This document shows positions 11,908-27,400 of a stretch of DNA of 64,000 bases, one piece after another. Every line of letters starts with the position of its first letter. Position 1 is the stretch's first letter. The notes under the pieces are model-generated. The model did no database searches, was not told where the DNA came from, and saw nothing but the letters and a program-made list of their open reading frames with translations. The translations under genes and the position numbers were made by a program. Where the stretch lies: contig CM055104.1 in assembly GCA_029204225.1 (NCBI GenBank), positions 21,542,658 through 21,606,657 of the forward strand, read 5' to 3'. The stretch comes from Diphasiastrum complanatum. Lineage: Eukaryota > Streptophyta > Lycopodiopsida > Lycopodiales > Lycopodiaceae.

Positions 11908-12645
11908 TGTGAAGAATTGAAAAAGATTATCTATGTTAGATATAGGGGTCTTATGTTTTTTTACATCAAGCATCTAGGTGTAGGATGTTGATAGGAATAA
12001 ATTTGGCATAGATGACAAATTATGCATTTCCACTTGTAATGCCACTATTGAGCCAAAATAGAGTAAGAGGCTAAACACTTGCTAATTAGAGTGTAGACAA
12101 GTGTAAAGTTTTTGTTTGATGAATTCCAAGAGGTCCAATAGGATTTAGAGGTGGAACCTTGTGAGGTCCAATAGGAAATTGAGGTGTGCTTGAATATAGT
12201 CCAATAAAATTAAGAGGTGCATAGATCAATGATCCAATAGGATCAAGAGGTGACAAAATATGGTCCAATCATAGTTAAACATAGTGGTAGCTCGTGCACC
12301 TACTAGTATCATTGTACTCCTCATTTTGAAGTTAATTGTTTTGGTGATTTCATGGATTTTGTGAGTTATTGGATTTCTAGCTTTCTCTCTCTACCTGAGA
12401 GCTCATGATGCATTTTCTCTCTCTACCCGAGGAGAGCAACTTGTTTTTACTTAGATTATTTTTTGAATACTTCCCACACGTGTGAGTGAGAGTTGGAAGT
12501 GATTGAATGCATGTAGTAGTGTTTTTTGCCATAGGATTCAAGATTGATCTTGAATCTCAATCTAGTCTTGATCTTGGTGCATCTACACACCTTAGGAGAT
12601 CACAAGTACATGTAGTGGACAGTCCACATGTGTGAAATTCAAAAA
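11908..12645 (+). repeat. 3' LTR of copia A (complete)
   Basis: Follows a purine tract (AGGAGGAG, about 11900-11907), starts TGTGAAGAATTG and ends near TTCAAAA where the 5' copy has TTCAACA. About 738 bp. Contains an internal GAGGTCCAATAGG repeat at about 12131 and 12163, the second being where the truncated 5' LTR begins. Confidence 0.88.
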
Positions 12646-12739
12646 TAATGCCTGTGACTCTATGACGCACGCATCCAAGCAGCTACGGAAGGTAAACCCA
12701 AATCACTCTGCCCACTATCAAGAGCCTCCTCCATCATAT

Positions 12740-13376
12740 CAATATAAGAAGGTATGTCACTATCCCCCATGTGTGCCTTGCCTGTCTCCCAGTATAATCT
12801 GTGGCATGTGCACCTGTGACCCCTGCTCTCGGTGTGTTCCCAACACCTGTATCATATGCCTCATCCCACTCTGATCTGGAAAACACAACCCGAATGGGCT
12901 CATCCTCATCCTGCTCATCCTCTAACACTGGCTTCAGCACATGTGCACGGTGGAACATCAACGAAACACAACAATGGACGATGAAATGAGATGCATACCT
13001 AAGAAAGGACACGTAGTGCAAGATGCTGTATGGATGGATAGGTGCTACTGAACATGGTCCACCAGGTAATGGGAAGCTGCATCCTCTCTGGATCAAGAGC
13101 AGTCGGGTGGCCGAACATGCCCATGTCGAAACGAAATGCAGCTAGCTCCTCCATGGGAATGTGTGGACCCACCATGTGAATGTACTCAAGCCAATCCGCC
13201 TCGACCTCCCTGTCTACGATCTGTGTTGGAGAGAGGAAGAGGTGATGCAGTATGTGTGCAACGCCATGGATACTCCTGTGGAAGTAGTTCTACTATGTCT
13301 CTCAGATGAACTTCAGCTCGGTCATCCTGCAGGTGAGAGGCATGTGGTTTAGGGCATCATGGAAAGACGTAACATC
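12740..13376 (-). pseudogene. hAT transposase C-terminal dimerisation region and tail
   Basis: After an intron of about 65-75 bp the frame reads 'NYFHRSIHGVAHILHHLF', 'EEADWLEYI'-like sequence, 'MEELAAFRFDMGMF' and 'WWTMF' followed by 'IQHLALRVLS', the hAT C-terminal dimerisation motif. A further acidic exon ('VLEDEQDEDEPIRVVFSR') follows a GTATGC donor near 13000. At least one stop interrupts it. Confidence 0.7.
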
Positions 13377-13440
13377 GACAGAAAAAAAAAACTAGCAACT
13401 ACTGAAAAGATAAAGACCAATTACATTACTATGTCGCTTA

Positions 13441-14055
13441 CCTCTCTGGCTGCAAGATGGGCAGCTGCAGGAACTGTCCAATCCGGTCCATGAGCTCATA
13501 CACCAGTCCAAGTGTCGACCCCTCACTGTCACTTATGTGGAGCACAATGTAGAGTGGTCAAAGGAGTCCTGACAATGTCTTTGCATCCCTCCAGAACTGG
13601 TCTCCCCTCACTGTGGAAGAAAAGTGCTCCCCATCTTCTGTGCGCTGAAACGTACTGGCACGCCAAAGATCACTGGCAACCATATGTAAAAGCTGTGCCC
13701 TACACATGATCAAACGATCGATGACCACCAAGTCGAATGCAAAGTGTGTGAGGGCTGGCTTACGGAGGTCCAGATGGCTGAACACCCATAACATGGCAAG
13801 AGCCTCATGGACGATAGCTCTAACTTAGGGAAGTGCACCTATGTCCCCCATCAGAAGGTCTATGTCGTGCGCTGCACAGAGGGTATGAACGATGTGAGGG
13901 AACTCGGCCTCTAGCAGGACACCCATATGAATGCAGTTGGTGGCATTGTCCGTCACCACCGTGATGACATGTTGTGGGCCTATGGACAGGATGGAAGACC
14001 TGATGACATCAAACATGAACTCTACATATATGACTTCTCTCCCGCCCTGCTGCAA
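13441..14055 (-). pseudogene. hAT transposase middle region
   Basis: 'IGPQHVITVVTDNATNCI' (second hAT catalytic Asp block), 'HTLCAAHDIDLLMGDIG', then 'KPALTHFAFDLVVIDRLI', 'LWRAST' and 'FWRDAKTL', all standard hAT blocks. Coding similarity continues past the stop near 13560 with 'DSEGSTLGLVYELMDRIG' to a GTAAGC donor at about 13440, so an intron probably follows. Confidence 0.75.
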
Positions 14056-14072
14056 TCCACGGCCCTCAAAAA

Positions 14073-14629
14073 CTATGTGCCCATGCAGCTGGAGACCAAG
14101 ATGTTGAGGATCGGCCTCCTCCTGACATCAGTCCAACCATCGGACATGATGCTGCAACTGTAAGTGGCCCAATGACGGTATAGAGGCTCCATCTCTCTAG
14201 ACAAGGACTCGACCCTATCCCTCAGCATGTGTGTGCGGACAACCTCTGAACTAGGGACTCTCCAGCTAGGGCTGACAGACTGTGCAAGGCGGAAGGCCCT
14301 TCTAAAGGGCTCAGAGTTGATGATGGCAAATGGAAGGTTCAGCTCATAAATCAGACTGGCCACGGCCTGTGTGGCCTCTCTGTCCATGTGCGACTGATGC
14401 GCGCTGCGAATGCTCTGCTGCCTAAGAACTCTCCCTGCTGGGTAGCAGACCTCCAACATGGTGCACCAACGATGACGGGAATGGATGATGATGCGACAGG
14501 CTGGGCACTAGTGGATGCATCGGTTGTAGATGTGGAATGGGGAGAGTGGGATGCACTGGCAAGGATGGGTGCAGCAGCATAAGTGGGGTGCACTGGTGGA
14601 GGGGCAACATCTGGCATGGGATACGACAA
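14073..14629 (-). pseudogene. hAT transposase DUF659 block
   Basis: Two overlapping frames: a low-complexity Pro/Ser/Thr linker (14629-14351) and, from about 14459, 'AVASLIYELNLPFAIINSEP', 'SWRVPSSEVVRTHML', and 'CSIMSDGWTDVRRRPILNIL', the signature of DUF659 with the hAT 'SDGWTD' catalytic-Asp motif. A stop at 14073-14075 falls inside what should read 'GT-FLRAVD', so it is a nonsense change and not the natural end. The frame switch at about 14440 marks a frameshift or removed intron. Confidence 0.8.
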
Positions 14630-14632
14630 CTG

Positions 14633-15280
14633 CTAGCTAGGGAGGTCATCCGGATGGGAAGGGAGAGAGGAAGGGATCTTCTCAACATCCTCAAGAGCCT
14701 CGTCACTAGCATCTTGGGCCTGCTCAGGTGGCGGAGAGTCCATGAGAAAGTCGTAAACTGGGGGAGTGCGAGCAATAGTAAGTGGTGGTGGAACCGCAGT
14801 GGCAACTATAGGACGCGATGGGACGGGATCCACCAGAATGGGTGCAGATGGGGGTGCGTGTGGCGAAACTATCTGAGGGGGATGAGGGGCAGTGGGACTG
14901 GACGAGGATGCACTCCCTCTCCTCGTGCATGCCAGCCAAGCAGGCAACAACTCGGGGTCAACCATGTAAGGAGCAGTGCAAAACCGGAGAACACCCTCCG
15001 AAATGGTGCTCTCCTCCGCCACAAGACGTGGCTCGTAGGTGTCCAGAAGTCGCTGCCTGACGGGGACGGACATGTTGGCACAAGGGGTAGCATTCAGTGT
15101 GCCACCATTTTTGGTGCATGCACCGAGCAGGTGGCCTTTAAGGCAAGTGAGAGTGGCAACAAACTCGACCAGGCAATATCGACAGCTCACGATCTTTGCA
15201 CCGGACTTGTTGGACTTGTCGGGAACCCGCTTGACAATGTCCACCTCGTCCCATAGATCGGCAAGGTTGAAATGCACCAT
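14633..15280 (-). pseudogene. hAT transposase N-terminus, BED zinc finger
   Basis: I place the start at ATG 15280-15278 ('[18 protein letters not shown]'); a CTGCAG just upstream could be a splice acceptor of a 5' intron. 'CRYC' followed by 'CLKGHLLGAC' gives C-x2-C...H-x4/5-C, a BED-like finger that binds DNA. The linker 'VRQRLLDTYEPRLVAEE' leads into a Pro/Ser-rich stretch ending with a stop at 14633. The longer frame to 15403 adds a hydrophobic N-terminus I regard as untranslated. Confidence 0.7.
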
Positions 15281-15497
15281 TTCTGTAGAAGGAACTGCAG
15301 AAAAAAGGCAGAGATGATCGTGAGTGCAATAGGAGGAGGAAGGCTGAAAAAACCACAACAATGGCCGAAATAGTAGTAGCAGGGGCGGAAGCGATCTGTG
15401 CAACGCGAAGACAGTGTGATGACGAGGAGGGCGCGGACAACAGGAAGAGGGCGCGAGGGGCAGGGAGAGAGATGAATAGAGGAGGGAAAAATTAGGG

Positions 15498-15500
<3 letters not shown>

Positions 15501-15569
<69 letters not shown>
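15501..15569. repeat. (AT)n microsatellite
   Basis: About 34 AT units, uninterrupted. Confidence 0.97.
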
Positions 15570-15576
<7 letters not shown>

Positions 15577-15593
15577 ATAAATCAATTTATTAT

Positions 15594-15659
15594 GGTACTG
15601 CGGATCAGTATGGATCCGCAGTACCAGTATGGATCCACGGTACCGGGATTCGTGGATCC
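15594..15659. repeat. Two adjacent hairpin-forming inverted repeats
   Basis: GGTACTGCGGATC (15594-15606) pairs perfectly with GATCCGCAGTACC (15613-15625) across a 6-base loop. GGATCCACG (15631-15639) pairs with CGTGGATCC (15651-15659) across 11 bases. Both lie between two (AT)n arrays. Confidence 0.9.
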
Positions 15660-15676
15660 TGGTACCACTGGATCTA

Positions 15677-15678
<2 letters not shown>

Positions 15679-15733
<55 letters not shown>
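15679..15733. repeat. (AT)n microsatellite
   Basis: About 27 AT units, followed by ACACACGA. Confidence 0.97.
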
Positions 15734-15738
<5 letters not shown>

Positions 15739-15821
15739 GAAATGGTTCCGTTTCATACAGAACCGTTCCTTGGGGATCATACACGGAACATGTAGGAAAA
15801 TAGATTCCGTATGAAAAATAG

Positions 15822-21358
<5,537 letters not shown>

Positions 21359-21406
21359 CTACTTGTGTAAAACATTCTTTTTTGACATTTTGGGTTTCTT
21401 GGCAGT
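21359..21406 (-). CDS. RBM42: RBM42 exon 6 (terminal)
   Basis: Acceptor GTGCAG|ACTGCC. Fifteen codons, '[15 protein letters not shown]', then TAG at 21361-21359. The Lys-rich end with LHK matches the usual plant RBM42 C-terminus. Too short to be found as an open frame alone. Confidence 0.88.
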   Translation of the reverse strand, partial: TAKKPKMSKKNVLHK

Positions 21407-24400
21407 CTGCACAAAGGTAAGTTACGTTAGAATTGGGAAAAAGTTCCCAACTTTCTCTAAGAATAAAGTTTGCATTTACATGAACTAGAAAACTTGCTCC
21501 ATCCACACAAGCAAAATCTCAAGAATTAGACAACTCTCACGTCATCTCTTCCAGTCCAAACGCCAAACCACTCAATATGCCAAAAGGTGACAAATTCAAA
21601 ATGATTTCTGACATGAAACCGCTTGGCATCTTTACTCATGCACCACCTTAAGTGAAGATGAGATTATGGTTAGGAAGGTAGAATTTTAAGTCAAGGTACT
21701 TGGGCAGACAAATAACAGAAATTTCTCAATGTTTCCTAAAATCTGATCTCTTCATGAATATGATATAATACCTTGTGTTTTTCGTAAGCGTCAAAATCCG
21801 TACGCTCTTTCCATGTGCTTTTTCTTAATTTGATAGGTCTATTCCCCACGTATTTGCCTACAGTACAGGGACAGATCATAATATTGTAGTGCTTCTAAGA
21901 AATGCAAAGTCAACTGTTACGATTAAAATTGACCAGCTCATTACCCGAAAAGCTAAAACAACAATTATAGCTTCGATTAGCACAAAGACCTACCATTCAT
22001 TTCTTTTAAGGCCAATGCAAGATCAGAGGAACTTGCAAAACTGACAAATCCATATCCTTTAGTTTTCCCCGTGCGCTTATCCCGGACAACCTGCATACCC
22101 ATCACCCACAAACTGCATGAGCCCACCTCAGTCTCAAGTTGCACATGCATTCGCTAGGTTCAAGCTGAGATATCGCATCAAAATTACAGTAACAGAAGCC
22201 TACATACTCATATGGGCTTTGATACAAAGGGCTTCTAGTATCATCAAGTAAAATAAACCCCAACCCCCCTATCCTATTTTAGGCAAAATGTAAGTTAAAG
22301 GACAGAAAAACTAGTTCCATAGTTTGAAAATTCCAAAAAAGACATGCTTCATTTATATGGAGGGTATTTCTTTAAGTAACCCAGATCTTGAGGCAAAACA
22401 TACAAGAAGGGGTCCAGAAATGAGTTTGAGATAAGGGGTGATAGCATGGAACACTTTGTTGGTGGATACTTCACCCAATGCTTGTCATACTATCCTGGCG
22501 AAGTTGATGCACATGCAAATAAATGCAAACAGCAAATACTCTCCAACATTGGTTTTCATCCATTTTGGTATGTCCATCTTTGGTTTTTTGTAGATTATTT
22601 GGTACTCTTGGTTATGTTAATCTGATATGGTACTTCAACACCTACATAACTACTTTTGCTTTCTGTACATTTACCTTGTATGCACCATGCATATTGCCAA
22701 AATTTGATATTGTAGAAATGAATGGATGGAAAAACATTCACAGGGTGATTTGGGACCGGTATATGTTCCTTTAGTGACCGGCTATGGAAGATTCAAATAA
22801 AGGGAAAGTACTTGTTGTCTACCCTCTCCTCTGACTTGTGCAACAACATCTAAATGGATAAACATGGGTTGTGCATTGGCAAAACCCCTTTACTCAAGAT
22901 TTTCACGATGGGGTCGCTCACTGCCTGGATTAGTAAAGGCTCATCTCTGTGTCTCTGACAAGGTTGATTACATAACTACTCTGTATCCTGAACTGTACTT
23001 TAGCCATCCTTGGATTCCCTTTCCTGTCTCAATGAGCATGAAGTGGCTTGCAGAGGCCCCTACAAAGGACCAAAGGACATCAAAATAACCAGCTAGGGAA
23101 TGCCTACAAGTCATCTAATCGTAGTGTTTTGAGATTCATTAGGGGAATCATGGCTGGGGTTGACATGACTGCATTCCTACCACTTGGCCCTCCAGCTCGT
23201 AATGCTTAGTCTTATGAAAATTAAACCAACGTAATGAACAATGAAATGATGACTAAGATTTCCCAGTAAATAAGGCCGCAATGATAAGGTACTTCCATAA
23301 TACATATGTTTATGGCCCATAACTTACAACTATGGCAGCGACACCCTCAAGTATGTTGGCTTGAGGTTTGTTATGACACTCAAAAATATCAATCCCTGGC
23401 ACCATGTGTATGCATGTCGCACTTTCCAATCAAGGATCCATTGTGCGGTTTCGAGTTCACAGCTTCACTTATCAAGGTCACTTGTTGCAGCTAACCAGGC
23501 CAGATGGGGATGGATAGCAGAGCAGTGCCATTCCAGATGCTGAGGTAGAGAGGCTACGGGAGACATATGGACCTGATGGGTCATCCACCAAGCCACTTAG
23601 ACCAGCACAGAGATTTTTTGGGCAGGCAGGCAGTAGGACAGGGCTCGCAAAGCCAAGGTGCAGGGCCTAGTCACAGAGGGGTCCAGAGCAGATGCAAAAT
23701 CAGCAAAGTGTATTTTCTTGGGATACAGTGAAGAAAGCAAAGCTTACCGACTTTACGATCTTACTAGCAGAAAGAGGATCATAAGTTGAGATGTGATCTT
23801 TGAAGAGGATCAAACGAATCCTATGGAGGAACATGAGAAGGAGGGTACAAGTGAATTTGTGCCAATACTTGATGATCCACATCCATATATTGAGGAGTCT
23901 CGGGATGATCATATGAGTGATCAAGAGGAAGAATCCGAGGAGAATAGGAAGCGGAAGGAAAGGGGCAAAGCTGTTGAGTCCTATTCATCGTCTTCATCAC
24001 CAACTGCAAGGAAGAAGTTAACCAAGTGGTATTGGCAAACTGTGCAGGATGGTTTGATATTGGATGAGGGAGAGAGCAGCAATCCAGGGGCAAGGAGGTC
24101 TCAAAGGCAAACCCATCAGCATGGACACCAGGAGACAAACTATGCACTTATGACTACTATTTTGGACTCACAAGATCCGCATACATTCGTTGAGGCAACA
24201 GATGAGAAGGTATGGCAACATGCCATGCAAGAGGAGTATGACTCCATCCTCAAGAATGATACATGGGACTTGGTGAAGCTACCAAAAGGAAAGCGTCCTA
24301 TTGGGTGTAAATGGGTCTATACGACCAAATACAAATCGGATGGGAGCATTGAAAAGCATAAGGCAAGGCTGGTGGCCAAAGGCTATGCACAACAGGAGGG

Positions 24401-27400
24401 CCTGGACTATGATGAGACGTTTGCACCTGTAGCTAAGATGATGTCTATCAGGTTGGTTTTAGCATTGGCTGCATTTCTTGATTGGGAGGTCCATCAAATG
24501 GACGTGAAGAGTGCTTTTCTCAATGGACAGTTGGCTGAAGAAGTCTACATGGACTAGCCACAAGGCTTTGAGGCTAAGGGCAAGGAAACTATGGTATGCA
24601 AGCTTAAGAAGGCCTTGTATGGTTTGAAACAGGCACCCAGGGCTGGTATAGTCGTGTTGACAACTATTTTGCTAAGGAGCAATTTATAAAGAGTCATTCA
24701 GATTGCAACTTGTTCGTGAAGGAGGAAGATGGGAACATTGTCTTGATAGTTCTCTATGTGGATGACTTGGTGATCATGGGTAACAATGGGAAGTTGATTG
24801 AAAAGGTGAAGGCTCATTTATCAAATGAGTTCGAAATGAAAGATTTGGGTCTAATACACTATTGCCTAGGCTTGGAGGTTTGGAAAAAGCGGAGAGAGGC
24901 ACAGCACATATCACGCCATCCTCAAATACACCCCGCATTGGCCCATTTACTACCACAGCACATGTCAAATCTCGGCCACATACCACTGCACATCAGAGAC
25001 ATGTTAGGCCCAAGGCTTCTCATCAGACCACATTGGACAAAGGTGGGAGAGGCGCCAGCACGAGATTTGCACGAGATTCGTGGCCCAGGTTTTTTTACGA
25101 GGCTAGCATTCCTTTTGCCATTGTTGACACCCACATTTTCAGAGAGATGATGCTCCAATTGGCATCAATGGATGCTTCATGGAGGCCTCCTAGGAGAGAG
25201 GCAATACGCACCCATCTCCTATGTCAAGAGGAGGAGATCATTGGACGAGAGATGAGTCCTATTCGTGCAGCCTGGCAAACATAAGAATCTATTTTACGTT
25301 TTGTCATTTTCATTTCTTTCATATTTATTGCACCTTGCTCGTATGTTTAATATGGCAGGTGTGGTTTCATACAACAAGTGTAGAGCCTAACTCATGATTT
25401 GCAGTTACGGTTGCTCCATATTGTCCGATGAATGGACTAACACTCGTCATAGATCCGTTGTGAACATCATGGTTTCTTGCCCTCTTGGCTCTATCTTTTT
25501 ACGAGTGGATGCCACTCATGGGGGTGCAGCCAAGAGATTGGGGTCGAGAGCACGTGGTTCAAGTTTTCACAGACAATGTCACTAATCACCCTACATTGAT
25601 CTTTCTACAGATATTATCAGATATGCAGAGCGAGGTTACATCTTTCTCACTGGTGACTTTAATGCCAGGACAGCTTCACGGCAGACAGATTTCTATGATT
25701 CTATGGACCAGCTTCGTGTACGTGCCCTTGATGGAGATGACTTGTGTGTTACTAGGATTTCTGAGGACATTTTGGGCCCCATTACCACCTATGGCGAATA
25801 CTTATTGCAATTAGGAGAAGCTCATGAGTAGGCCATTTTTAATGGTTTAACTTGCTGGCCCGACTCGGGCAAATACACCTGCCATCCCCACAGTGGCGGC
25901 CATAGTGTTGTTGATTACCTTATGGGAATACCATCATCCATTTCACTCATCCATGATTTTCGTATCTCTTCTACCACTCTCTCTGATCATTCCTTCCTTT
26001 CTTTAACCTTGGTACTATTTCTTTGCCTCGACAATTCTCACCCCCACCATTGTCTCGTGCACCCAAATACATTTTTGACCACTCCCTCACACCTACCTAT
26101 CAGCATTCGCTTACCCCGCTGCTCCACATTTTCCCACATCATAGCTCGCTTGAAGCGCAAGCTTCCTTCCTTACCACAGCACTCCATACGGCCGCCGTTG
26201 CTTCCTTCCCTTATAAACCCCATCATAACAAACAAAAACAAAACACCAAAGCCTAGATCGGTGCGCCCACCTTGGTATGACGATGAGTGTCGCTCCCACC
26301 ATCACCTTGTCACACATGCTCGCATACACACACCTCATCTCTTGCAATCCACACGTCGTCTCTTTACCCGCTTACTCCGTCATAAGAAACGGGCATATGA
26401 TAGCTTGGAAGAGCGACGACTTATTGGTCTTCTCTATAGTTCTTCCACAAGCGCATTCGGGCGTGAGTTCATTCCCCGTGCTCCACCTCCGCTCCTTGAT
26501 GATCTGCGCATTTGGATTGATTATGCCACTCCCTTATATACCATTGATACTGACACACATATTTCCATCACCCCTAGACCTTCTGAGTTTACCTTCTTCA
26601 CTACTGATATGGTCCACAATGCCATCAAGAAACTGAACACCAGTAAAGCCAGGGATATTGATGACCTTGAATCCGAGCTTTTAATCCATGCTGCTGATTT
26701 ACTATCACCTCTCCTAGCACTCTACTCAATCAAGCCGTTGTCTCCGGTTTTCCTTCTTGGTGCACCAACATCATCCATCCCATACACAAAAATGGTGATC
26801 CCATGAATCCTAGTAACTATCGAACTCTTATGATTGGGAACGTTATCATGAAGTTGTATGGCATTATCCTTCAATCAGTTGTGAGTACTGAGGCAGAGAC
26901 CAGGAGATTGCATGCTATGGGCCAAGCTGGATTTAGAGCCCATTATTCTACTACAGATCGTATCTTTACTCTCAGAGCCATTATTGAAGAAGCTCGGCAC
27001 CAGCGAGAGCGAGTTTATTGTTGCTTCAGGAAAGCCTTCGACTCTGTCCCACGCTTGCGTAAACGCCTCTCCCGCCTATCCAATACCCTCGCTGGCCCAT
27101 GGGTTACTTCTCCCTGCTCCTGGAATGCAAACAAACCATCAGACAACAAGCTATCACCATTATGTAAAACCCATTTCAATCTAGAAACATGAAATACAGG
27201 ATGCACTTTACAAGTTTTAGGAAAATCTAACTTATAAGAAACATCACTGATTCTTTTAACAATTTTCCAAGGTCCACAATAACGCGGGGACAACTTGTAA
27301 CATTTGCCCGTCTTAAGGGTCTTAGAGTCCTTGGGGCTTGGAGAAACACCATGTCTCCTACCACAAACTCTCTAGGCGTGCGATTCTGATCAGCATATGA

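Larger units (their letters stand above)
6684..12645 (+). mobile_element. Ty1/copia element A, nearly full length, inactivated
   Basis: A 5' LTR portion (6684-7163) matches 12166-12645 of the 3' LTR (11908-12645) almost base for base. In order: LTR, initiator-Met PBS, leader, gag, CCHC knuckle, protease, integrase, RT, RNase H, PPT, LTR, the Ty1/copia order. The first 258 bp or so of the 5' LTR are missing at the left junction. Pol is broken by one frameshift and one stop in gag and one frameshift between RT and RNase H. Element D at 60484-63617 is the same family in the opposite orientation. Confidence 0.92.
12646..15280 (-). mobile_element. hAT-superfamily transposon with DUF659 transposase (decayed)
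   Basis: The minus strand encodes, in order: a BED-type zinc finger, a Pro/Ser linker, a DUF659 block, the hAT catalytic region and a C-terminal dimerisation motif. This is the order of plant DUF659 hAT transposases, which cut and paste DNA. Frameshifts and stops break it. The 3' end runs into copia A at 12645/12646, and further acidic coding sequence left of copia A (6276-6683) may be its continuation. Terminal inverted repeats were not identified. GC content is clearly higher than in the surrounding AT-rich DNA. Confidence 0.85.

Noticed and set aside
15501-15733. AT arrays as an origin or matrix-attachment site
   Set aside because: Only simple dinucleotide repeats are visible; nothing in the sequence supports a specific function.
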